18,597 bases of DNA from Acetofilamentum sp. (GTDB lineage Bacteria; Bacteroidota; Bacteroidia; Bacteroidales; DTU049). Both the position numbers and the translations under genes were made by a program. The notes beneath the pieces are model-generated. The model was not told where the DNA came from. It was given only the letters and a program-made list of their open reading frames with translations, and did not search any database. Of the stretch, positions 1-7,488 are shown piece after piece (within the stretch, counting starts at the first letter, position 1; each line of letters opens with the position of its first letter). The stretch lies in assembly GCA_020720525.1 (NCBI GenBank), contig DYON01000017.1:1-18597 (forward strand). Reading direction: 5' to 3'.

Positions 1-154
1 AAATAGTTTCAGGGTAATAAAAAAGTTGATAAAAAATCATCAGCAGGGGTTTTTATTGCCTATAATAGCGGAGATCTGATTACATGAGAAGAAATATTTA
101 ATTGCTTAATTGCTGTTATAGCTTTGTCGCTCAAATTAATTTGAAAATATTTTG

Positions 155-162
155 TACTTTTG
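155..162 (+). promoter_or_regulatory. Promoter -7 box of the ffh operon
   Basis: TACTTTTG matches the Bacteroidota -7 consensus TAnnTTTG and ends 17 bases before the ffh ATG, giving a leader of roughly 10 bases. No TTTG is found about 19 bases upstream, so the -33 element is weak or absent. The 154 bases before it hold no recognisable gene, only a short tandem repeat (two copies of TTAATTGC at 98-113). Confidence 0.6.
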
Positions 163-179
163 TCTAAAATAATTTCTCT

Positions 180-1511
180 ATGTTTGAAGGTCTGAGCGAC
201 AGGTTAGATAAAGCGTTCAAGCTGCTTAAAGGGCAAGGACGAATCAGCGAAATTAATATTGCCGAAACTGTCAAGGAAATTCGAAAGGCTTTACTCGATG
301 CCGATGTCAACTATGCTACAGCTAAGCAATTTACCGATAAGGTAAAAGAGCAAGCTCTTGGACAAGATGTCATCAAATCGGTTTCGCCAGGACAAATGAT
401 GGTTAAGATTGTTCACGACGAATTGGCTGCTCTTATGGGAGGCCAAAAACAAGAAATCAACCTTAAACCCAATCCATCCATTATTCTGATGTCGGGTTTG
501 CAAGGTTCGGGAAAAACAACGTTTTCGGCTAAGCTTGCCAGCTATTTAAAAAGTAAAAAAGGGCGTCAGATTCTTTTGGTTGCCTGCGACGTCTATCGTC
601 CGGCTGCTATTGCTCAGCTTAAGGTTCTTGGCGAGCAAATTGGCGTTGAGGTTTACAGCGAAGAAGGTGTTACCGACCCAGTCAAAATTGCCAAAAATGG
701 TGTTGCGCACGCTAAAAATTACGGTATCAATACTGTAATTATCGATACTGCTGGTCGTTTGGCTGTTGATGAGGAAATGATGGAGGAAATCCGCAACATC
801 CATTCGGCTGTTAATCCTGCCGAAACGTTGTTTGTAGTCGATGCTATGACAGGACAAGATGCGGTAAATACTGCCAAGGCTTTCAACGAAGTACTCAATT
901 TTGACGGTGTTATTCTCACCAAACTCGATGGCGACACGCGTGGTGGAGCTGCTATTTCAATTAAGGCCGTTGTTGACAAACCAATCAAATTTGTCGGAAT
1001 TGGCGAGAAAATGGATGCCATTGATGTTTTCCATCCCGAACGTATGGCCGACCGTATTCTTGGGATGGGCGATATTGTTTCGTTGGTTGAAAAAGCTCAA
1101 GAGCAATTCGACGAAGAAGAAGCCCGAAAATTGCAGAAAAAACTTGCAAAAGACCAATTCACTTTCGACGATTTCTTGAAACAGATTCATCAGGTGAAGA
1201 AAATGGGCAATATGAAAGACCTCATGGGCATGATTCCGGGAATGGGTAAGGCAATGAAAGATATCGATATCGACGAAAACGCATTCAAAAGTATCGAAGC
1301 CATTATTTATTCGATGACTCCTGCCGAAAGAACTGACCCGTCTTTGCTCAATGGCTCGCGCCGTTTGCGTATTGCAACTGGAAGCGGAACAACAGTTCCC
1401 GATGTGAATAAGCTGATTAAACAGTTCGAAGACACCCGCAAAATCATGAAAATGGTTACCACGGGTGGAGCTCGCAATGCCATGAAGCAAATGAAAAACG
1501 TTCGAAGATAA
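180..1511 (+). CDS. ffh: Signal recognition particle protein Ffh (SRP54 GTPase)
   Basis: This is the bacterial SRP54 protein. It binds SRP RNA and signal sequences emerging from the ribosome and, with its receptor FtsY, targets membrane proteins to the inner membrane in a GTP-dependent way. At 443 residues it has the usual length. The N domain covers about residues 1-90. The G domain carries the P-loop GLQGSGKTT (106-114), the DVYRPAAIAQL motif (137-147), DTAGR (189-193) and TKLD (247-250). From about residue 300 comes the methionine-rich M domain, with a cluster of Met and Gly around MGNMKDLMGMIPGMGK and the RNA-binding GSRRLRIATGSG segment. The start is supported by the -7 box just upstream. 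It is followed after 15 bases by folD, probably in one transcript. The identification is firm. Confidence 0.98.
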   Translation: MFEGLSDRLDKAFKLLKGQGRISEINIAETVKEIRKALLDADVNYATAKQFTDKVKEQALGQDVIKSVSPGQMMVKIVHDELAALMGGQKQEINLKPNPSIILMSGLQGSGKTTFSAKLASYLKSKKGRQILLVACDVYRPAAIAQLKVLGEQIGVEVYSEEGVTDPVKIAKNGVAHAKNYGINTVIIDTAGRLAVDEEMMEEIRNIHSAVNPAETLFVVDAMTGQDAVNTAKAFNEVLNFDGVILTKLDGDTRGGAAISIKAVVDKPIKFVGIGEKMDAIDVFHPERMADRILGMGDIVSLVEKAQEQFDEEEARKLQKKLAKDQFTFDDFLKQIHQVKKMGNMKDLMGMIPGMGKAMKDIDIDENAFKSIEAIIYSMTPAERTDPSLLNGSRRLRIATGSGTTVPDVNKLIKQFEDTRKIMKMVTTGGARNAMKQMKNVRR

Positions 1512-1526
1512 TAAAAAACAGAAAAT

Positions 1527-2405
1527 ATGAAATTGATTGACGGAAAACTGATAAGTGAACAAATAAAGGCTGAAATAAAAGCCGAGGTGGCAGCTATGAT
1601 CGACAATGGAGCACGAGCTCCTCATCTTGCTGCTGTATTAGTTGGCGACGATCCAGCCAGCCAAACCTATGTAGCCAGCAAAGAGAAAAATTGCCAAAGC
1701 GTTGGGATTACTTCCACTCTTTATCGGCTCGACAAATCTATTACTGAAAAAGAGCTCGAAAACACCATTAATTTTCTAAACAACGACCCAGAAATAGATG
1801 GTTTTATTGTTCAATTGCCTCTGCCTGAGCAGTTCGACGAACAAAAAATTATTTCGATGATTAACCCCGATAAAGATGTGGATGGTTTTCATCCAGTTAA
1901 TGTTGGTAAGCTGGTTCTAGGGCAGGATGGTTTTGTTTCTGCAACACCTGCTGGTATTATGGAAATGCTCAAACGCAGTGGAATTGAAACAGTTGGCAAA
2001 CATTGTGTTGTAATTGGGCGCAGCAATATTGTAGGAACTCCTATGTCAATTCTAATGTCGCGAACAACCAACCCAGGAAATTCAACAGTAACTCTGTGCC
2101 ACAGCAAAACCCAAAATCTAAAAGAAATTGCCGCATCGGCCGATATTCTAATTGCTGCTATTGGAAAGCCTCGTTTTGTTACTGCCGATATGGTGAAAGA
2201 AGGTGCTGTGGTGATTGATGTTGGCATTCATCGCCTCGAAGACAGCTCGAAGCAAAGTGGTTTCCGCTTGGTTGGCGATGTCGATTTTGATGAAGTTTCA
2301 AAAAAAGCTTCTTGGATTACGCCAGTTCCAGGCGGTGTTGGATTAACAACCATAGCTGCATTGCTTCAAAACACCCTAAAAGCGTACAAAAAAGCATCTC
2401 TATAA
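1527..2405 (+). CDS. folD: Bifunctional methylenetetrahydrofolate dehydrogenase / methenyltetrahydrofolate cyclohydrolase FolD
   Basis: FolD is a cytoplasmic enzyme that converts 5,10-methylene-THF to 10-formyl-THF in two steps (NADP-dependent oxidation, then hydrolysis), supplying formyl groups for purine and formyl-Met-tRNA synthesis. The 292-residue length is typical. Visible family motifs are VGDDPASQTYVASKEK with the catalytic Tyr48 and Lys52, QLPLP (96-100), DKDVDGFH (115-122), the nucleotide-binding VIGRSNIVGTP (162-172) and PVPGGVG (266-272). After the last motif the usual Pro-Met is Leu-Thr, a conservative change. The gene lies 15 bases after ffh and 8 bases before the next gene, and no promoter box or terminator is visible between them, so it is probably the middle gene of a three-gene operon. 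Confidence 0.97.
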   Translation: MKLIDGKLISEQIKAEIKAEVAAMIDNGARAPHLAAVLVGDDPASQTYVASKEKNCQSVGITSTLYRLDKSITEKELENTINFLNNDPEIDGFIVQLPLPEQFDEQKIISMINPDKDVDGFHPVNVGKLVLGQDGFVSATPAGIMEMLKRSGIETVGKHCVVIGRSNIVGTPMSILMSRTTNPGNSTVTLCHSKTQNLKEIAASADILIAAIGKPRFVTADMVKEGAVVIDVGIHRLEDSSKQSGFRLVGDVDFDEVSKKASWITPVPGGVGLTTIAALLQNTLKAYKKASL

Positions 2406-2413
2406 TATAATGA

Positions 2414-3268
2414 ATGACTAAAATCCTGCTATTTTCCTTTTTCCTTTGTGCAGCATTGTCGCTTTTTGGACAGGACACTTTGGTTACTTGGAGCGATGAG
2501 GAAATTTTAGGAAAGATTGTCAAAATTGAGAAGAGTGTCGTAACCATTGTGTTGGTTGATGAACCCGATAAAGAGTATCGGATTCATACAAGCGAGTTGC
2601 AAAGAGCCACTTACGAAAACGGAAATACGCTTTACTTTTTCGACAAATTCCCTGATGTGGTGACCAAAATGAAAAAATCGGCACCGCGCAAAAACATGAT
2701 TGAGTTTAGTCCATTGGGACCCATGTTTAATCATTTTTATGTAGGATATGAGCATCTTTTTGCAAAAAAAATGACCTACGAAATTCAAGCTGGTGTTCTT
2801 GCACCAATGGCTTTGCCTTTAAATGAGAATTTGAAAGGATTTCAGCTCAATTTTGCTTGGAAAAATATTTATTCTGAAACAGTCAAATTTAGTGGTCTTT
2901 CGGTTCGACCCAAAATGCAAGGCGCATATATTGGCTTTTTGTTGTCGTTAAATTATATTTCTTTCAACGACAATATCTATTTTCCATCCGATTCGGGAAT
3001 TGCCTATTCTGGACAAACTGTCGAAACACGTGTCAAGGGGATTTTATCTACTTTGCACTTTGTTTTTGGGTATAATAAATTGGTTGCTCCCGCTATCATG
3101 CTGGGTTTTTGTGCTGGCGTTGGTGGAGGACCCATGATTGTTCTCAATTCAAATGAGTATGTAAAAAAACAAGCATCTCTGCCCACTGTTGCAATTGCTC
3201 AGCAACGTTTTCTTAGCAATCCATTCAGCCTAACTGCGGTATTTACTTGTGGCATTTTGCTGAAATAG
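2414..3268 (+). CDS. Secreted protein of unknown function, probably outer-membrane associated
   Basis: I do not recognise a named family. The N-terminus is a clear signal peptide (hydrophobic stretch LLFSFFLCAALSLFG, predicted cleavage before Gln-Asp near residue 20). Residues of about 25-80 form a small beta-rich segment of the type WSDEEILGKIVKIEKSVVTI, ending in a YENGNTLYFF stretch. It resembles the N-terminal module seen in many Bacteroidota secreted proteins (Lys/Ile/Val-rich strands, then a Tyr-x-Asn-Gly turn). The rest (about 95-284) alternates aromatic and glycine-rich strands, such as the segment around FNHFYVGYEHLF, consistent with a small beta-barrel. An in-frame-looking ATG at 2410 hits a stop after two codons, so the start at 2414 is preferred. 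It follows folD by 8 bases and is probably co-transcribed with ffh-folD, though no functional link is obvious. Confidence 0.8.
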   Translation: MTKILLFSFFLCAALSLFGQDTLVTWSDEEILGKIVKIEKSVVTIVLVDEPDKEYRIHTSELQRATYENGNTLYFFDKFPDVVTKMKKSAPRKNMIEFSPLGPMFNHFYVGYEHLFAKKMTYEIQAGVLAPMALPLNENLKGFQLNFAWKNIYSETVKFSGLSVRPKMQGAYIGFLLSLNYISFNDNIYFPSDSGIAYSGQTVETRVKGILSTLHFVFGYNKLVAPAIMLGFCAGVGGGPMIVLNSNEYVKKQASLPTVAIAQQRFLSNPFSLTAVFTCGILLK

Positions 3269-3292
3269 CGTTTTTGCGGCTTTTTAGGCTCC

Positions 3293-3318
3293 AAAACATA
3301 TTTATTGGGATGTTTTTT
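3293..3318 (+). terminator. Possible weak terminator after the ffh-folD operon
   Basis: AAAACAT (3293-3299) pairs with ATGTTTT (3310-3316) around a 10-base loop, and the run of T continues to 3318. The stem is AT-rich and only 7 bp, so this is a weak candidate. It lies between two same-strand transcription units, and the next promoter box begins at 3361. Confidence 0.3.
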
Positions 3319-3360
3319 GTTGAATTGAGCTACCAAAAAATAATTCAATTAAAAATACTT

Positions 3361-3368
3361 TATCTTTG
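3361..3368 (+). promoter_or_regulatory. Promoter -7 box of the large outer-membrane gene
   Basis: TATCTTTG fits TAnnTTTG and ends 17 bases before the ATG at 3386, the same spacing as at ffh. No TTTG at the expected -33 distance was found. Confidence 0.55.
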
Positions 3369-3385
3369 TTTACGTTCATTATCGC

Positions 3386-6300
3386 ATGCGGAGGTTTACC
3401 GGAATAATATTTCTTTTACTCATTGGCTTGCAGGTTCTGGCTCAGCAGAATCTGGCCATGAAAACCATGTCGCTCATATTTCCGCTGCCCGACTCGTTGC
3501 AACTCGATTCTTTTACCGTCGATCCAGCTTCTATTGCAATTGTTTTGCCCGATGGTTCAGTTGCCGACACATCGTGGTTCGACTACAACATCAATACAGG
3601 AATTATCTATTTCGAAAAAAGCAAATTCCCGATGTCGGGAACAGCTACCATTGAATGGGAAGCAATGAATGTAAACCTCAGTGCACGCTACCAGCACAAA
3701 GACACCACACTGCTTTTTCCGGAATTAAACAACTATTACAATCCCTTCGATGCAACAGGAAACGCCAATAACGACGAATGGCTCGAAACCGATGGGCTCA
3801 ACAAATCGGGAAGCATCACACGTGGGTTTAGTGTTGGAAACCGACAAGATTTCTCGCTCAATTCGTCGCTCAATCTTATGCTTTCGGGAAAACTCAACAA
3901 CGATCTCGAAATTCAAGCTGCCATTTCCGACAACAATGTCCCTATTCAACCCGAGGGCAACACACAGCAAATTCAGGAGTTCGACAAGGTGTATATTCGT
4001 CTTCAAAAAGACAAAACATCTTTCACTGCAGGCGACATCGAAAGCCAATCGGCTCCGGTGAATTATTTTTTGAAATATAATCGCAAAGCGCAAGGTGGCG
4101 ATTTTCAAACCACTTTTGCGCCACAACTCACCAACAACGACGAAATGCATGTGCGCTTTTCGGGTGCATTTGGCAAAGGACGATATGCTCGGCAAGAAAT
4201 TACCGCCATCGAAGGAAATCAAGGTCCATACAAGCTAAAAGGAAACAACAACGAAACATTTATCATTGTTTTGGCTGGAAGCGAAAAACTTTATATCGAC
4301 GGCGCGCAAATGGTGCGAGGCGAAGACAACGACTATATTATTGACTACAATACTGCCGAAATTGTATTCACTTCGCGTATTGCAATCTCGTCGAAATCGC
4401 GAATTGTAGCCGAATTTGAATATTCCGACAAGAATTATGCTCGCTCGCTGGTAACTTCCGATATCGATTATGTGTCGGGCAAATTTTCGACAGGTTTTAG
4501 CATGATGTCCGAATCGGACCTGAAAAACCAATCGGTTCAACAAGATTTGAGCGACGAACAGAAAATAATCATGTCGTTGGTTGGCGATAGCATTGGGCAG
4601 GCCTATTCTACGGGCATCGACAGCATTGGCTTCACCACCGAGCGAGTGATGTATGCCATGATTGACACGCTTGGCTACGACAGCGTTTTTGTGTATTCGA
4701 CCAGCACCGACAGTGCTTTGTATGCACTCACTTTTTCGTATGTGGGCAAAAATAATGGAAATTATGTTCAAACCGGAAGCAGTGCCAACGGACGTGTTTT
4801 TAAATGGGTGGCTCCGCTGGCTGGAATTCAGCAAGGCGAATACGAACCAGTGGTGTTGCTTATCACTCCCAAAAAGAAAGAAATGTACACATTCAGGGCA
4901 GCATACCAATTTAGACCAAATACTGTTTTAAATGCCGAATATGCTCTAAGCAACAACGATATAAATTTATTTTCGACAATAAACGACGCCAGCAATACTG
5001 GCCATGCAATTACGGTCAATTTTAAGAATCTTCAACAAATTGGACACGACACCATTAAAAAATGGCAGCTAAGCACCAACATTCGCACCGAAATAACCGA
5101 CCGAAGCTTTGCCGAAATTGATCGTTTTAGAAGTGTTGAGTTTTCGCGCGACTGGAATTTGGATTTGATGGAAACCAACAAAAACTTGTGGTTTGGATTG
5201 GCCGATGTGATGTTGCAAAATGCGCAAAAAGATAAATTCCGATTCGGTAGTGGTTTTTTTATTCGCGATGCTGCCAATGCTTCGTATCAAAACAGCTTGT
5301 TGTTGAATAAAAATTGGAAAAAGCTGCGATTTCTTTCGTCGGCATCGTATTTGGCATCGCCAGCAGGAGACAACAATGCCCGTTTTCTTCGCTATCAGAA
5401 TTTGATTGAGCGCAAATTGGGTGTTTTTAGCATTGGAGCCGAAGCCAATGGCGAATCGAAGCTCATCAATTCAATCGACAGCAATTTGCTTCATGCAGGA
5501 TCGTTCAACTGGTGGTCGGCAAAATTCTATTCGGCATTGGCCGATAGCAGCGGACGCAGCGGAAAATTGTTTTATCAGTATCGCGAAGATGAGATTGCAA
5601 GCGCCAACCAGCTTATTCCTCAAACATACACAACCGATGTGGGATTCGAAACAGCTGGACCCGTTTTGGGAACCAATCAGCTGTTGCTTCGCACTACCTA
5701 TCGCAATGTGGTTTACAAAACCGGAACAACACCCAACGAGGAATTTCTGCTCGGACGAGCCGAATACAACGGTCGCATCCACAAGCGTTTTATAATTTTT
5801 GGCCTCAATTACGAAGCAGGTTCGGGAATGGAAGCCAAAAAAGAGTTTTCGTACCTCGAGGTTACACCCGGACAAGGCGTTTATACATGGAACGATTACA
5901 ATGGCAACAGCATACGCGAGTTAGACGAATTTGAACCAGCTGCATTTACCGATCAGGGCAATTTCATCAGAGTTTATACACCTACAAATGAATATATTCG
6001 TGTTTTTTCGTCGCAATTATCGGGAAATTTGGCACTGAGTCCGACCGAATGGCTCAAAAAAGACAAAGGTCTCTTGAAGCTGATTAAACGAATCAACAAT
6101 CGAAGTGCATTCAGCTGGGACAAAAAAACATCGTCGGGGCAAGCATCTGAAATGTATATTCCGTTCAATGGCGATGCCAGCGATACGATGCTGGTAACAC
6201 AAAATGCCAATTGGCGCAATGTGCTTGCCTTTAAAACGCTCGATTCGCGACTGTCGATTAGCTGGACCAACAGCAATAGTCGCAACAGAGGTTTGCTCAC

Positions 6301-6841
6301 CAATGGTTTCGAAGACAGGCAAACTAGGGTTGACGAACTTAAAATTGGAAAAACCTTGTTTAAAAGCTGGATTTTGGAACTGTCGGGACTACAAGGCAAC
6401 AAGTTTTTTCAGTCGGAATATTTCGCAAGCAGCAATTACAGCATCGATGAACAAAATATAAAACCATCGATTGCATGGCAGCCCGGAACATCATTTAGGT
6501 GGTCGCTGTTGTTTCGGTATGCCGAAAAAAACAACAACTCTGGCACTCAACGAGCCATTGTTCGCAAAGGCGGAATGGAGCTAAAATTTAGCAAAGCTGC
6601 AAAAGGGCTAGCTTTGTTGCAATTCAATATGCTGCAGATAAGCTACAATGGTGTTACCGACAGCAATTTGGGCTACATTATGCTCGAAGGCCTCAAACCA
6701 GGACGCAATTATACTTGGAGCATCAGCATTCAGCGCACCTTGGGAGCCAATATGCAGCTCAATTTCATCTACGATGGACGTGCCAGCGAAGGCAATCCAG
6801 TGGTGCATACCGGCAATATGCAAGTGAGGGTGTTTTTCTGA
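3386..6841 (+). CDS. Very large predicted outer-membrane beta-barrel protein
   Basis: This 1151-residue protein begins with a signal peptide (IIFLLLIGLQVLA, cleavage near residue 19-20). It belongs to a Bacteroidota group of large surface proteins that I recognise by motifs but not by an assigned name. The motifs are SITRGFSVGNRQD; a short AISDNNVPIQPEGNTQQ stretch leading into QEFDKVYI (about 181-207); FTAGDIESQSAPVNYFLKY (about 212-230); a conserved block with FIIVLAGSEKLYIDG, RGEDNDYIIDYNTAEIVF and EFEYSDKNYARS (about 290-353); and GVYTWNDYNGNSIRELDEFE (about 829-850). Some of these recall segments of the gliding/secretion protein SprA, but at half its size this is not SprA itself. Most of the rest is alternating amphipathic strands rich in Tyr, Trp and Asn, and the chain ends in Val-Phe-Phe, as expected for a barrel's last strand. 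No type IX secretion C-terminal domain is seen. The short gap to its own -7 box supports the start. Confidence 0.8.
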   Translation: MRRFTGIIFLLLIGLQVLAQQNLAMKTMSLIFPLPDSLQLDSFTVDPASIAIVLPDGSVADTSWFDYNINTGIIYFEKSKFPMSGTATIEWEAMNVNLSARYQHKDTTLLFPELNNYYNPFDATGNANNDEWLETDGLNKSGSITRGFSVGNRQDFSLNSSLNLMLSGKLNNDLEIQAAISDNNVPIQPEGNTQQIQEFDKVYIRLQKDKTSFTAGDIESQSAPVNYFLKYNRKAQGGDFQTTFAPQLTNNDEMHVRFSGAFGKGRYARQEITAIEGNQGPYKLKGNNNETFIIVLAGSEKLYIDGAQMVRGEDNDYIIDYNTAEIVFTSRIAISSKSRIVAEFEYSDKNYARSLVTSDIDYVSGKFSTGFSMMSESDLKNQSVQQDLSDEQKIIMSLVGDSIGQAYSTGIDSIGFTTERVMYAMIDTLGYDSVFVYSTSTDSALYALTFSYVGKNNGNYVQTGSSANGRVFKWVAPLAGIQQGEYEPVVLLITPKKKEMYTFRAAYQFRPNTVLNAEYALSNNDINLFSTINDASNTGHAITVNFKNLQQIGHDTIKKWQLSTNIRTEITDRSFAEIDRFRSVEFSRDWNLDLMETNKNLWFGLADVMLQNAQKDKFRFGSGFFIRDAANASYQNSLLLNKNWKKLRFLSSASYLASPAGDNNARFLRYQNLIERKLGVFSIGAEANGESKLINSIDSNLLHAGSFNWWSAKFYSALADSSGRSGKLFYQYREDEIASANQLIPQTYTTDVGFETAGPVLGTNQLLLRTTYRNVVYKTGTTPNEEFLLGRAEYNGRIHKRFIIFGLNYEAGSGMEAKKEFSYLEVTPGQGVYTWNDYNGNSIRELDEFEPAAFTDQGNFIRVYTPTNEYIRVFSSQLSGNLALSPTEWLKKDKGLLKLIKRINNRSAFSWDKKTSSGQASEMYIPFNGDASDTMLVTQNANWRNVLAFKTLDSRLSISWTNSNSRNRGLLTNGFEDRQTRVDELKIGKTLFKSWILELSGLQGNKFFQSEYFASSNYSIDEQNIKPSIAWQPGTSFRWSLLFRYAEKNNNSGTQRAIVRKGGMELKFSKAAKGLALLQFNMLQISYNGVTDSNLGYIMLEGLKPGRNYTWSISIQRTLGANMQLNFIYDGRASEGNPVVHTGNMQVRVFF

Positions 6842-7075
6842 AATTGTAGAGAAGCTATTACTGGTTTTGTAAGTCTCTCTAAAATGGAGACAGTTTATAA
6901 TTAGACTTTTCAAAAGAAAAAAATGATTCATTTTTCCACATAACAAAAAAAATGATTCTCCCAAAAACAATTGCCTCGTAAAAAGGCGGCATGCTAATAA
7001 TTCTATCGAAAAAAAAGTCGTTATTCTACTTTGTTGTAGAAAAAAGTCTGATTCAAAAATAAATATCAAAATACA
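6842..7075. other. AT-rich intergenic region
   Basis: No gene was found between the large outer-membrane gene and the rpmG promoter. It holds a weak hairpin GTCTCT/GGAGAC (6873-6891) without a T-tract, a direct repeat AAAAAAATGATTC (6918-6930 and 6947-6959), and a hairpin TTCTAC/GTAGAA (7024-7041) with a 6-base loop. In many Bacteroidota the gene before rpmG is rpmB (L28); it is not here. Confidence 0.5.
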
Positions 7076-7107
7076 TTTGGTGGATTAAAAAATAATTTCT
7101 ACTTTTG
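7076..7107 (+). promoter_or_regulatory. Promoter of rpmG-DUF4295
   Basis: A -33 TTTG (7076-7079) and a -7 TACTTTTG (7100-7107) are separated by 20 bases, close to the Bacteroidota TTTG-N19-TAnnTTTG consensus. This is the best-formed promoter in the window, fitting a highly expressed ribosomal gene. Confidence 0.75.
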
Positions 7108-7126
7108 CAGCCCAAAAAATACTGAA

Positions 7127-7315
7127 ATGGCAAAGAAAAGTAAGGATGCACGTGTTCAGGTTATTCTCGAGTGCACCGAGCATAAGACAACTGGAGTAGC
7201 TGGCACATCGCGCTATATCACTACGAAGAACAAGAAAAACACGCCCGAGCGTTTGGAATTGAAGAAATTCAATCCGGTCCTGAAGAAATATACTATTCAC
7301 AAAGAAATTAAATAA
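7127..7315 (+). CDS. rpmG: 50S ribosomal protein L33
   Basis: L33 is a small protein of the large ribosomal subunit near the E site. The 62-residue sequence has the family signatures: an N-terminal basic stretch, VILECTEHK, an SRYITTKNKKNTPERLELKKFNP core and the YTIHKEIK tail. Only one Cys is left where zinc-binding L33 has two CxxC pairs: CTEH replaces the first pair, and LKKY stands where the second pair would be. It is therefore a zinc-independent (C-minus) form. It follows a strong promoter and is followed after 8 bases by the DUF4295 gene. Confidence 0.97.
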   Translation: MAKKSKDARVQVILECTEHKTTGVAGTSRYITTKNKKNTPERLELKKFNPVLKKYTIHKEIK

Positions 7316-7323
7316 GCTGAACC

Positions 7324-7476
7324 ATGGCAAAGAAAGTAGTTGCAACCCTGAAATCTGCTACCACACGCGGATATAGTAAAGTAATCAAAATGGAAAAATC
7401 GGCTAAAACTGGTGCATATTGTTTCAAGGAACAAATTATGCCAACCGACGAATCGGCGAATTTTTTCAAGAAATAA
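7324..7476 (+). CDS. DUF4295 family small protein
   Basis: A 50-residue basic protein starting MAKKVVATLKSATTRGYSKV and ending ESANFFKK. This matches the short DUF4295 proteins found right after rpmG in Bacteroidota. They are rich in Lys and are thought from context to be ribosome-associated, but I know of no proven function. It begins 8 bases after rpmG in the same transcript and ends 12 bases before the convergent murB stop. In many Bacteroidota ftsY follows this gene; here it does not. Confidence 0.93.
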   Translation: MAKKVVATLKSATTRGYSKVIKMEKSAKTGAYCFKEQIMPTDESANFFKK

Positions 7477-7488
7477 AATATTTTCTGT

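Noticed and set aside
1..87. Short open plus-strand frame at the window start
   Set aside because: Fewer than 30 codons, low-complexity Lys/Ile composition and no family resemblance; not supportable as the end of a gene.
98..113. Tandem TTAATTGC repeat upstream of ffh
   Set aside because: Only two 8-base copies in AT-rich DNA; not near the expected operator position and plausible by chance.
957..1625. Long minus-strand open frame (222 codons) opposite ffh and folD
   Set aside because: It is the shadow of two certain genes; its Cys/Phe/His-rich translation has no domain, signal or promoter.
7024..7041. Hairpin TTCTAC/GTAGAA before the rpmG promoter as a terminator or L33 regulator
   Set aside because: Short AT-rich stem with no T-tract after it, and it lies upstream of the promoter, so it cannot act on the rpmG mRNA.
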